A DNA stretch of 39,364 bases. Source: a virus. The notes under the pieces are model-generated. The model ran no database searches and was not told where the DNA came from. It saw only the letters and a list, made by a program, of their open reading frames with translations. The stretch covers positions 1-39,364 of IMG/VR virus record IMGVR_UViG_3300048823_000350; one strand, 5' to 3'. How positions within the stretch are numbered: the stretch's first letter is position 1; every line of letters starts with the position of its first letter. Position numbers and translations under genes: made by a program. Of the stretch, positions 23,101-31,052 are shown one piece after another.

Positions 23101-24485
23101 TTTGCGCTCTGGACACGAACGGTCTTCCGTCAGTGCCGATGGCGATAGCGATTGTTCCGCTGCCAGTTGGCGGCTCCAGTTACTCGATCACGTTGAGCAA
23201 TATCGTGTGGCCCGCCGTCGCAGGGCTCGCCGCGTATGTTATCTTCGCGGCTGCGCAGGACGATCTGATTTGTGCCCAGCAGCTCGGCAACTATGGCGGC
23301 GTGGTGGCGAGTGGCGCGCTTACGCCCACCGGAAACGGCACCACCTACACTCCGGGCACGATCACCTTCGCCGGGCCGCTACAGCGCTCCACCTTCGCTT
23401 TGCCGTCTCCTTACGTCGCCAACCTGCGGCTGAAGGCCAAGCATCTGATCCACGGTGGAATCATCGGAGGGTCGGTGGACACCGTGTCGGCTGGCACGCT
23501 GGTGTGTGGGTCTCTGAAGGGTGCGCCGCCCTCGAGTAATCCATCGTTCACTCCGGTGGGCCGCATCGTCTCGATCATCGGCAGGCCGGAAGCCGCCACC
23601 CCGTATTTCAGCGCGAGGGTCACGTCATGGGACTCCAGCACGGGCACCATCGGCGTCACTCCCGACCCAAACGGCATCCTTGAGGAAGGCGACTGCTTCG
23701 TCCTCCGCTTCAATGCCGATGCTTCGAATTCCGCAAACCCGATTTCCATCACGGACTCCTGCTGCCAGAACGTTGTCTATCCCAATGGCATGACGCCCGG
23801 CGCGGAGGTCGGCAATCTGGTCCGGGTGATTCAAGGTGTCTCGCGCGGTCTGCCGCCGCGGAAGATCACCGCGAACACGGCGACCACCATCACCTGGGAC
23901 ATCCCCATGGTTATCAATCCGGGTGACGTCTGGATTATCGAGGAACCGACCTGGCCCTACACGTGTGACACCACCTCTTTCAGTAACGCCAATCCGCTGG
24001 CAGTAGTCACGATGAACATGCCGACCGGCAACTTCGTGGACGAAAACCTCCTGATTTCCGGCTTCACGGTGGACGTGAATGGCAACGAATCGCCCGATGG
24101 GGATGCGCCGATCCGCGAGGATTGGGTTTTTGGTGCGGAAGGGCTTTCAAAGGTCGCGGGCCTCGTTTTTCAAATGCAGGGCACGCTCGGCGTGGAATCC
24201 AACGCCGCGCAGCCCCTGTATTTGAATCGTCCGGTGACCGTCGGCGACGTAAAAGCCTATGTGCAGGCCGCGCCCACCGGCTCCGGGATCACATTCACGA
24301 TCTACGTGGGCGGCACCGCCTGGCTGGCACTGACCATTCCGGCAGGCCAGACCGTAGTGGTCGCGACGCCGTCTCAGATTGCGGCGCTGACGGAGATCCC
24401 GGCGAACACGGCGGTCTCCATCGGCATCACGGCGGTGGGCTCCACGTTTCCGGGCTCGAACCTCTCCGTCTTCATCTACTCGTAA
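20112..24485 (+). CDS. Giant tail hub/tip protein (gpL-like plus gpJ-like fusion)
   Basis: A 1457-residue protein that seems to join several tail-tip proteins. Residues 1-130 are DUF2460-like ('FAFRRQHLSMRDRATLVSFWESQQGAWKSFTYSVP', 'SIQYLANACQVGFNFIEVP'). Residues about 150-360 are like lambda gpL/BR0599, with four cysteines at C302, C312, C326 and C336 in 'QCWKTFNDGVNC' and 'ASCDYYFDSTNGC', the kind of cluster that binds [4Fe-4S] in gpL. The middle (about 580-920) resembles the gpJ hub ('KPFRDWLTEILACGLGFYTWEFGKLKLG'). The C-terminal 500 residues are repeated beta domains, probably distal and receptor-facing. No ribosome site is seen, so translation may be coupled to the upstream gene. The overall role is firm; the fusion borders are approximate. 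Confidence 0.8.
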   Translation: MSDTIGRISVPALVDSGLTFPLTSDFGYGFTQERPVVVHQFGELDAKAEQRFAVGIGPRKFAFRRQHLSMRDRATLVSFWESQQGAWKSFTYSVPNPDQTTSPTKVTWEYAPLSIQYLANACQVGFNFIEVPNPSAAPSYPVNSTCLRFPSSTLQTALLSQVQQIIPLVHIRVREQAVPDIYLSDRRCTVGGQLYLPRVLGLGEPGSDVIISQDIKGTADNVQFTFGNADRAMTALANDTDLKFASIDLSLYHVNTGILLQLWSGFIVGFVSDGSPQFTVRASDGLYQITQMYPARAISRQCWKTFNDGVNCPYAAHGHGGDPASCDYYFDSTNGCQAHGMTAYFGGHPAEPQGVVIKDNSTGLWGFGRSMVTATSIISDTIWGNALQEIWCNDDGDAGKAFWVNCMIAAGRDESDYYDALGIVGAGPIGAYTGMLVYQNADGYRYIIAPMLDGQPPHGFKVDGSLNVISDNPTMGLREVAGNDPQANSFSLGQGTPQVWGPETAAGTAFVEIRRTDQSGIQPTTTDQHQMQVPISQGLTGWAWDQNGNRTAVTGITNPFWIAVNSLLRALGLSGVISPLQLGRFVLSSLFVGDGSGTAEIADDLITPILGAGVEKQFRFQGVLAQQKPFRDWLTEILACGLGFYTWEFGKLKLGCRINASSTDAFTIGNFLFQSLRLEPTEASFEHLIIDFADQAYQYQANTAEYQDKTHAAYYSRAGAPLTARQHMVGCATLSQALRLAAVRTREEIGGVNPAEWRNARNASWKTTILALGTEVGQVVSISHPDVPGMKGTCSVTSGQCGNLTGDPLDTFIVNKEVLINGVQCTVTQIFTSADYKTVTGFAVSPAPANAVNATFRFITGDFRIQSWRLNKDWSINITARTVTASMYDLTVGPKPLDVAPAPLPALFYPIPFGPAWAPYQIQARADDALFPGEWTFDTNQSYAQMADGSMLASLVVAGKLPTNTFSPGVGAPVAGTVAVNATSGSLLGGTTIRFTLCALDTNGLPSVPMAIAIVPLPVGGSSYSITLSNIVWPAVAGLAAYVIFAAAQDDLICAQQLGNYGGVVASGALTPTGNGTTYTPGTITFAGPLQRSTFALPSPYVANLRLKAKHLIHGGIIGGSVDTVSAGTLVCGSLKGAPPSSNPSFTPVGRIVSIIGRPEAATPYFSARVTSWDSSTGTIGVTPDPNGILEEGDCFVLRFNADASNSANPISITDSCCQNVVYPNGMTPGAEVGNLVRVIQGVSRGLPPRKITANTATTITWDIPMVINPGDVWIIEEPTWPYTCDTTSFSNANPLAVVTMNMPTGNFVDENLLISGFTVDVNGNESPDGDAPIREDWVFGAEGLSKVAGLVFQMQGTLGVESNAAQPLYLNRPVTVGDVKAYVQAAPTGSGITFTIYVGGTAWLALTIPAGQTVVVATPSQIAALTEIPANTAVSIGITAVGSTFPGSNLSVFIYS

Positions 24486-24490
24486 TTGCC

Positions 24491-27400
24491 GTGGACCAAA
24501 TCTACAAACTGCAGCCGCATCGCACGATGCACCTGCAGGGCTTTGACGACTATGGCGCGGCGGCCGCACTGTGGGGCGCTTCGGACACGGGATTCACCGT
24601 CTCCGGCGTCTTCCGCGACATGGCCGACTTCGCCGTGCTGGTCCTGTTCCAGAAGGACGATCCCTTCGGGCATCCACTCTTCTCCTACCTGCCGGATGGC
24701 GATCTCACCGGTCTCGTTCTCGATTTCGACGTCACGTGGCAGGGCATTCAATCCTGGGAGTCGCTCAAGAACCCGTGGACCGACTGGGGCTCCCTTGACT
24801 ACACCATCAACGGAATCGGCCACACCGACGTGAAGTGGTTCGGCACCACCGGCATCACGGTGACGTGCAACACGACTGGCCGCACTGGCGCTTCAGCCAC
24901 CTACGTCCTCAATCTGAACAGTCCGCAGCCCGGCGACAAGGTCACGCTCTGGTATCAGAACCAGTCCTTCATCAGCCCCGCGATTTCGACGTCGCACACC
25001 ACCACCGATCAAGCCCTCTGGTGGCAGGGCAATGCCACATACAACCACTGGGTCAGGATCGGTGCGGCCACCTATTCCTGTCTGGAAGATTCGCTGAATA
25101 GTGCGGGCGTGGCGAACAACATCGCCGGCCAAATCAACGCGTCCGATCCGAACTGCACAGCCACCACGGGCGGCGCCTACGGCAACGAGATCTTCATCAC
25201 CTTGAAAACCGGGGTGGCCGGGCCAGTTGAGGTTTCGAGTTCCGATGGATCAGCAGCGGACACGCTGTCCCAAGTCAGCGCCGCCACGATACTGCAGTCC
25301 ATCGCCCAGCAGATTAACGCCATCAATTGGGTACAGAACGGCCCCGCCGTGCTCAGCGCCGCCGTGGTGTTGCCGAACCAGTTGATGATCACGGCCACGC
25401 CGGGCGCCGAGGGCAACATGGTGGCGTTCTATCAGACGGACAACAACAGCAGCAGCCGTCTGTACTTCACCGCCGGCAACTGGAACCTGTCCGGTGGCTC
25501 ATCCGACAACGTATCCTGGCACGTGCGGATCGATTTCACTGCGCTTGGCTGGAGCAACGTCGACAAGGTCTGGTGGACCATCGCGCCCGCTTTGCCCAAC
25601 ACCCAGGCCTACCAACCGACCGAGTGGAAGATGGTGGTCACCAACTGGACGGTCACCAGCAATCCGGCCAGCAAGCGCACGCTCAAGGTGGCCGGGCCCG
25701 GGTCGGTCCGGATCGAGGAAGACAGCACCTGGGTCAGCACGTCGGGATATTGGGAGCCCGCGCCCGGCAACGACCCCGTGAACGGCGCATTCGCTTTCTG
25801 GAGCCAGGGGCGGGCGATACGCGCGGCGGCTACCGGGGCCAGCATCACCGTCGAGACGCACTGCCAGCACACCCAGGATATCTTTCTCGGCACGCGCCTC
25901 GACACAACCTGCGGAATCGTAACCGCGATGCTCGACGGAGGCGCGCCGGTGACGCTCGACTGCTACTATCCCGCGGCCACGACCTCACAAACGCGCCGCC
26001 TGCTGTTTTCCGGCGTCACGGCTGGGCAGCACAAGGTTGTGATCGCGCTCTCGGGCAACAAAAACCCATCGAGCCAGGGCTGGTACTTCTATTTCGATTT
26101 CCTCGAATGCGCGGTCAAAACCGACGTGCCAGATCCCGTCGCGACGACCACGGCAGTTGGCGTGGCCACCGATTTCGATACGGATGCCACGTACAAACTC
26201 TCGCCGCAACGGCTGGTCTGGAATTTTCAGAAGCTCGGGCTGCTGGGCGAGATTGATCACTACTGCGGCGTCTTCTGGTGGAAGCAGGCCGTGGCGTCGA
26301 ATCCCGTGTACCCATCGTGCACGGTCACGTTCACTGGCACCTGGAACGATCAAGATGTCGTCTGGCTGCATGTCGGCGGCTCCGCGATCGGTAAGACAGT
26401 TTTCGGCGGGCAGGACACCAGCAACACCATCGCGCGGCACTTCGCCAATTTCATCAACGCGATCTTCGACGGCGTCTGGGCCACGGCCGCAGGCAACGTT
26501 CTCACGATGACGTCGCACTCCTTCGGCAGCGTATGGCAGTTCCACGTTTACACGGAACTCCCGGCGTCGAACACCGGCTCCGGCCACGCGGCGGTGACCG
26601 GCGATCTGCAAGGTGGCACGTATGGCGTGAAGTGGGTCATCGATCCGACGCAGACGCCTGTGCTGAACCGGGCATTTCGCGACTGGAACGCGGATTTCTT
26701 CAGCCTGCTCAAGGCGAACAACATGAGCGTAGTCTGCTCGTTCTCTCAGGAACTGGTAAACCCACCTGACAATCCGCCATCCTCGGTCTGGGTCCAGCGC
26801 TTCCCGGATGGCCAGCCCGTCGAAACCGCCACCGGCTTCGGCACGCTGAATAGTTCGCAGATCGCCTTCAGTTCCGGGCCGCAGAACTACATGGCGCAAG
26901 CCCACGCCGCGATGGCGGGATTGATGCTGGCGGCGGGACTGACGCCCAAACTCCAGTTCGGCGAGATCCTCTGGTGGTTCCAGGCGAACGCGTCCGGCAT
27001 GGCGTTCTACGATGCCGACACCAAAGCCGCCGCGCAATCGGCGCTCATCCGCGCGCTGGCGACCTTCCACACGCCGAACGACGATCCGTCGATCAACACC
27101 TACGCCGACGCGAACTTCCTCCGGACGCGCCTCTACAACTATGTGGCCGCGATCCAAAGCTACGTCTTATCACAGTTCCCATCGGTCATCTTCGAACTGC
27201 TGTGGCCGATGGATGTGAACGACCCGGACAACTGCAAGCTGCTGCGGTACATCAACCTGCCCTCTCAATGGACAACACGCGCAGGCTCCGGCTTCGACAC
27301 GTTCCTCATCGAGGGCTACCAGTATCCAGGCATCAACCACAACCTCGACCAGGCCAGCCGGTGCGCGCAGTACCCGTGGAAGGAACTGGCCTGGGACCAG

Positions 27401-27577
27401 GTGCATTGCCGCTACCTGATGGGCCTCTATTACGGCACGTGGCCGTGGCTGCGGGAATTCGTAAACGTCAACCGTCTCGGGCTGCCGGCCATCAAGCTCT
27501 GGGCCTACGACCACGTTTGCCTGTTCGGCTGGCCGGTCCCGCTGCCCACCGCCGACGACCGTTCGTTCATCTACTGA
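24491..27577 (+). CDS. Tail fibre/receptor-binding protein with glycosidase-like C-terminus
   Basis: 1028 residues beginning at a GTG (24491), 5 bases after the hub stop. The open frame continues upstream to 24122, but only as a basic shadow of the hub gene. The first 550 residues are beta-rich, Ser/Thr/Asn-rich domains, including 'SSQGWYFYFDFLECAV', like carbohydrate-binding jelly rolls. Residues about 712-1028 alternate helices with strands ending in acids: 'PKLQFGEILWWF' (E825) and 'PSVIFELLWPMDVN' (E902), followed by 'FDTFLIEGYQYPG' and 'GLPAIKLWAYDH'. This suggests a TIM-barrel glycoside hydrolase with E825/E902 as a possible catalytic pair. That would degrade surface glycans during adsorption. 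Role inferred. Confidence 0.65.
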   Translation: MDQIYKLQPHRTMHLQGFDDYGAAAALWGASDTGFTVSGVFRDMADFAVLVLFQKDDPFGHPLFSYLPDGDLTGLVLDFDVTWQGIQSWESLKNPWTDWGSLDYTINGIGHTDVKWFGTTGITVTCNTTGRTGASATYVLNLNSPQPGDKVTLWYQNQSFISPAISTSHTTTDQALWWQGNATYNHWVRIGAATYSCLEDSLNSAGVANNIAGQINASDPNCTATTGGAYGNEIFITLKTGVAGPVEVSSSDGSAADTLSQVSAATILQSIAQQINAINWVQNGPAVLSAAVVLPNQLMITATPGAEGNMVAFYQTDNNSSSRLYFTAGNWNLSGGSSDNVSWHVRIDFTALGWSNVDKVWWTIAPALPNTQAYQPTEWKMVVTNWTVTSNPASKRTLKVAGPGSVRIEEDSTWVSTSGYWEPAPGNDPVNGAFAFWSQGRAIRAAATGASITVETHCQHTQDIFLGTRLDTTCGIVTAMLDGGAPVTLDCYYPAATTSQTRRLLFSGVTAGQHKVVIALSGNKNPSSQGWYFYFDFLECAVKTDVPDPVATTTAVGVATDFDTDATYKLSPQRLVWNFQKLGLLGEIDHYCGVFWWKQAVASNPVYPSCTVTFTGTWNDQDVVWLHVGGSAIGKTVFGGQDTSNTIARHFANFINAIFDGVWATAAGNVLTMTSHSFGSVWQFHVYTELPASNTGSGHAAVTGDLQGGTYGVKWVIDPTQTPVLNRAFRDWNADFFSLLKANNMSVVCSFSQELVNPPDNPPSSVWVQRFPDGQPVETATGFGTLNSSQIAFSSGPQNYMAQAHAAMAGLMLAAGLTPKLQFGEILWWFQANASGMAFYDADTKAAAQSALIRALATFHTPNDDPSINTYADANFLRTRLYNYVAAIQSYVLSQFPSVIFELLWPMDVNDPDNCKLLRYINLPSQWTTRAGSGFDTFLIEGYQYPGINHNLDQASRCAQYPWKELAWDQVHCRYLMGLYYGTWPWLREFVNVNRLGLPAIKLWAYDHVCLFGWPVPLPTADDRSFIY

Positions 27578-27584
27578 GGACTTT

Positions 27585-28124
27585 ATGGAAACCCTTGAAA
27601 CCCGCCTCAACGAGGTGGCGCGGATCGCCGTGCGCCTCGAGCAACAGACCGGCTGCCCAGCCCAACTGCTGATCGCCCAGTGGGCCATCGAATCGAAGTG
27701 GGGCGAGAGGCCTGTCGGCCACGCCAACTACTTCGGCATCAAACGCGCCGAACGCCACGCGCGGTGGTGCACGGTGGCCACGGAGGAAGTCTTCACGCCG
27801 GCACAACTGGAGAAATGGAACCACCAGCACTCTGCCAGTCCCGCCCGGGTCATCACCACGCTGTCCGACGGCCGCCTGCGCGTCGAGATCTACGACGAGT
27901 TTGCAGATTACGACTCGCTGGATGCCTCCTGCCAGGATTACGTCTGGCTGATTACTAAGGGCGAGCCCTACCAACACGCCTGGCAGCAATATCAGGCCGA
28001 CAGAAGCCTCATGGAACTGATCGGCGGGGTCGCCCGGATTTATGCGACCGCACCGCAATACGCCGAGCTGGCCCAAGAGATCGCCACTCAACCCAACGTC
28101 CTCAACGCAATTGCAGAGGCATAA
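27585..28124 (+). CDS. GH73-type glucosaminidase (phage lysin or tail-associated hydrolase)
   Basis: A 179-residue peptidoglycan hydrolase of the FlgJ/mannosyl-glycoprotein endo-beta-N-acetylglucosaminidase family. It shows 'CPAQLLIAQWAIESKWGERPVGHANYFGIKR' with the catalytic glutamate E36 in 'AIESKWG' and the 'NYFGIK' strand. Further on come 'EIYDEFADYDSLDASCQDYVWLI' and 'IYATAPQYAELAQEIA', both family-typical. It has no signal peptide or membrane helix, so release would need a holin, which I do not see here. GAGGA precedes the ATG by 4 bases. It closes the late operon and would cut the glycan strand either at lysis or during entry. Confidence 0.85.
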   Translation: METLETRLNEVARIAVRLEQQTGCPAQLLIAQWAIESKWGERPVGHANYFGIKRAERHARWCTVATEEVFTPAQLEKWNHQHSASPARVITTLSDGRLRVEIYDEFADYDSLDASCQDYVWLITKGEPYQHAWQQYQADRSLMELIGGVARIYATAPQYAELAQEIATQPNVLNAIAEA

Positions 28125-28141
28125 GCCGCGCCAGCTGCGAC

Positions 28142-28196
28142 TACGATGGCGCGGACTTCCAGAGTGCACGCTCAATGGTGTTATTGTGCCATCGTA
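28142..28196. repeat. 9-bp inverted repeat at the phage/cargo boundary
   Basis: TACGATGGC (28142-28150) and GCCATCGTA (28188-28196) are perfect complements with 37 bases between. They fill most of the 91-base gap between the lysin gene and the first cargo gene. The spacing suits a dyad operator around a promoter or the edge of a recombination site. I see no strong -35/-10 pair inside it. Confidence 0.5.
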
Positions 28197-28215
28197 AGGG
28201 AAACAGCCAAACCGC

Positions 28216-29730
28216 ATGCCTGCTCCGGCTCCAATACGCCTCTCAAAATCCAAGTTCGTGACCGGCGTCCAGTGCTTGAAGCGGCTCTACTACCAAGTTT
28301 GCAAGCCCGAACTCGCCGAGCAGCCTGACGAGAGTCTGGTAGCGCGGCTTGAGCAAGGAAATGAAGTCGGCCTGCTCGCTCAAAGCCGATTTCCGGGCGG
28401 CGTGTTCGTTGGCACTGAACAGGGATTGGAGGGTGCCCTGGCGCAGCCGCATTGCTTGTTGGATGATTCGTCTGTTCCTGCAATATTTGAAGCAACGTTC
28501 CAGCACCAAGGGGTTTTGGTCCGCGTAGATATCCTCCAGCGGCGCCCGGGGAACCGATGGCGGCTGATCGAAGTGAAGTCTTCTGTCGACGTGAAGGAAT
28601 ACCACCTCTACGATGTCGCCATCCAGACTCATGTTCTGGTGGGCTGTGGCCTCGATCTCTCCTCCAGTTGCCTCATGCACCTCAACCGCGATTACGTTTA
28701 CGATGGGCGACAGTATGATCCGGCGGAGCTCTTCACCATTCGGAACCTGACGAGGCAGATCTGGAAACTCGGTGCCGAAGTGCCGAAGTTGCTGAAGTCC
28801 GAGCGGAAGGCATTGGCGCTGGAACACCCGCCTGACATCGCGCCGGGGAGGCACTGCTCCGAACCGGTACCTTGCGAGTTCTATGATTGCTGCAATCCAC
28901 CTGTGCCAGAACATCACATTTCGTTTCTGCCGAGGCTGAGCGACAAGAAAAAAGCGGAACTGCTGGATCAGGGAATAACGCTCATCCAAGAAATCCCGGA
29001 GGGTTTCTCCCTCACGGAGAACCAGCTCCGAGTTTGGACTTCCGTGAAGACTGGACGGCTGTGGGTTAGCAACGACCTCGCCCGAGAATTGTCCCGCTTG
29101 AAGTATCCGATCTATTTCATGGACTTCGAAACCCTATATCCGGCGATCCCACGGTTTGCTGGAATGCGGCCATACTCGCACATCCCTTTTCAATGGTCCG
29201 TTCACCGACAGATGTCTGCCGGCAGTGGATTGGAACATTTTGAATTCCTTGCTGAGGACGAAAAGGATCCTCGTCGTGCTTTCCTTGATTCGCTGAGCGA
29301 CGTCCTGGCCAAGCGTGGGCTGATTGTAGCCTACAACGCTGCTTTTGAATCACAGCGTCTCAGCGATCTGGCCCACTGGATGCCGGAATGCGCCGAAAAG
29401 ATCGCAAGAATTCAGGCTCGCCTGTGGGACCTTTGGCCGTTCGTGAAGAAGCACGTCTATCACCCGCAGTTTCAGGGGTCATTCTCTTTAAAAGCCGTCC
29501 TTCCGGCACTGGCACCGGGGTTTAGCTATGAAGGCATGGAGGTGTCACACGGCGACGAGGCAGGGTTGGCGTGGGACCACATGGTTCGCGGAGATCTAGA
29601 CTTCGTGGTACGGCAACGTATGAAGTCCGCTCTCCTCGCTTATTGTCGACAGGACACGATGGCTATGGCGACGGTGATCGAGCGCCTAAAGGCCCTGGCT
29701 CAGGCTCGCGGCGGGGCGGGAGAGATCTGA
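28216..29730 (+). CDS. DUF2779-like double nuclease (Cas4-like plus DEDD exonuclease)
   Basis: 504 residues with two nuclease-like halves. The N-terminal half (1-230) looks like Cas4/AddB-type PD-(D/E)xK: 'LSKSKFVTGVQCLKRLYY' with C20, then E92, D105 in 'VRVDIL' and E119-x-K121 in 'LIEVKSS', closing with C214, C220 and C225/C226. C20 plus the late trio matches an iron-sulfur-clasped nuclease. The C-terminal half (295-495) reads as an RNase H-like DEDD exonuclease: 'FMDFE' (D303, E305), 'AYNAAFE' (N374, E378), 'YCRQD' (Y476, D480). This is how I remember DUF2779. It is the first gene of the cargo operon. The ATG at 28216 begins in the family-typical place; only a distant AAGGG precedes it. Confidence 0.8.
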   Translation: MPAPAPIRLSKSKFVTGVQCLKRLYYQVCKPELAEQPDESLVARLEQGNEVGLLAQSRFPGGVFVGTEQGLEGALAQPHCLLDDSSVPAIFEATFQHQGVLVRVDILQRRPGNRWRLIEVKSSVDVKEYHLYDVAIQTHVLVGCGLDLSSSCLMHLNRDYVYDGRQYDPAELFTIRNLTRQIWKLGAEVPKLLKSERKALALEHPPDIAPGRHCSEPVPCEFYDCCNPPVPEHHISFLPRLSDKKKAELLDQGITLIQEIPEGFSLTENQLRVWTSVKTGRLWVSNDLARELSRLKYPIYFMDFETLYPAIPRFAGMRPYSHIPFQWSVHRQMSAGSGLEHFEFLAEDEKDPRRAFLDSLSDVLAKRGLIVAYNAAFESQRLSDLAHWMPECAEKIARIQARLWDLWPFVKKHVYHPQFQGSFSLKAVLPALAPGFSYEGMEVSHGDEAGLAWDHMVRGDLDFVVRQRMKSALLAYCRQDTMAMATVIERLKALAQARGGAGEI

Positions 29731-29732
29731 TC

Positions 29733-31052
29733 GTGCTTACCGTCCCGTTTCTCACCGACATCGATCCCCAAGCTGCTGTCAAAGGTTCACGCGATCCACT
29801 AGGGCTGCAGACCATCTGGGCACGTCTGGGACGACATGTCGTCGGCAACCTGACGACCGTCAGTACGTCTGTCAGGGATTTCACCACGCTAGTACTCGGC
29901 TACTATTTTGCCGAACGTGTCGCCAACGAGGTCGGTGGCGACGGCGACCTCGCAGTCTTTCTCAGATGGGAACAGTTGGCAGCCTATTCGCGCGGAGAAA
30001 TCAACGGGGACTGGAAGTTCCGCGGCGTCGACCGAGTCAAGAAGAACCTGCAGGAGGGCTCCCGCATTCGGCTTGGTACGGACTCGACCGCTCAGATCCT
30101 CAGCAATCAGAAAACCTATGGCATTTGGGGTCTGTACACTGTACCCGCGCGGTCTTCTGGCTTGGTGGAAGGCGACCCAACTAGGCTCACTGCGGCTGGC
30201 CGTGATCTCGTCGAGACGCTATATTTACCCATCTTTTCCAAAGGCGGCCTTCGGAATGCAGACGCCGTCGTCTCGAGGCTCGCAAGGGCGAAGACGGAGC
30301 TCGATTGGCAGACGGCAGACCGCAAGCTCCTTGAGACGGTCGCTGCAGTGTTGAATAGACGCCTGAGCACAGCTGAACGCGAGGTGTACAGGAATCATCT
30401 TCTCTTGGGTGGCCCTCAAGACAAGACTGCGGGTGGTCAAGCAATTCTCGCCAAGGCAATGGAATCAACGTTGGATGACGACGGGTGGACGCTAACGCCG
30501 GGCCACGTTCGGCACCTGGCTAAGCGATGCCGCGCAGATCCTGACAAGGGAGCAGTTGTTGCCGATCAATTGGAGCGCATCCGAACCGCCGAGCAATTAT
30601 TGGCACCAGCCGCGGCCCTTTTCAGCTTGGTCCTTGCCAGCGATGATCAGACGATCGCTGACGTGTCTCGCGTGGTCAGGCGTCAGTGGGGAAACTCAGT
30701 TCGAATGATCGACGTGGACGCAACCACTTCGCTCGAAACGGAATTGCGGGATTCTACAGGCGACGCCGAAACTGGCCGGCGATGGATTCAGGTGGCTCGC
30801 ACACTGGCTTCCGGCGAATTCGAGCGCACACTCGGCTTGCTCCTGGATCAGAACCGCGCTGTCATGAACATCCGCGCGAGTGCTGCTCCGTGGGCCGACG
30901 TTACCAACGGACGGCTTCGCGTTCGGTTCCACGATGATGATGGAGGAGATCTTCCAACGCGGTCAGAATTACCTGAGTTCTGGCGTCACTCTTACTTTCT
31001 CGATTCGTTGCGGGCTATTGCCCTCGCCCTCAGGAGCGCGAGTCGTGCCTGA
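29733..31052 (+). CDS. Unknown cargo-operon protein, 439 aa, possible winged helix
   Basis: I do not recognise a named family. The start is GTG at 29733, 2 bases after the nuclease stop, with GGAGAG about 9 bases upstream. An upstream in-frame stretch from 29571 overlaps the nuclease gene and is ignored. Residues 15-40 ('KGSRDPLGLQTIWARLGRHVVGNL') and 45-65 look conserved in style. Residues about 125-162 ('QKTYGIWGLYTVPARSSGLV' then 'RLTAAGRDLVE') have the helix-turn-wing look of a winged-helix DNA-binding module. The rest is mainly helical. It overlaps the PLD-like gene by 8 bases. By position it may be a sensor or specificity subunit. Confidence 0.7.
   Translation: MLTVPFLTDIDPQAAVKGSRDPLGLQTIWARLGRHVVGNLTTVSTSVRDFTTLVLGYYFAERVANEVGGDGDLAVFLRWEQLAAYSRGEINGDWKFRGVDRVKKNLQEGSRIRLGTDSTAQILSNQKTYGIWGLYTVPARSSGLVEGDPTRLTAAGRDLVETLYLPIFSKGGLRNADAVVSRLARAKTELDWQTADRKLLETVAAVLNRRLSTAEREVYRNHLLLGGPQDKTAGGQAILAKAMESTLDDDGWTLTPGHVRHLAKRCRADPDKGAVVADQLERIRTAEQLLAPAAALFSLVLASDDQTIADVSRVVRRQWGNSVRMIDVDATTSLETELRDSTGDAETGRRWIQVARTLASGEFERTLGLLLDQNRAVMNIRASAAPWADVTNGRLRVRFHDDDGGDLPTRSELPEFWRHSYFLDSLRAIALALRSASRA

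Noticed and set aside
24122-24490. N-terminal extension of the tail fibre frame
   Set aside because: It overlaps the hub gene's coding end and reads as Arg/Gly/His-rich noise; fibre-like sequence begins only at the GTG at 24491.
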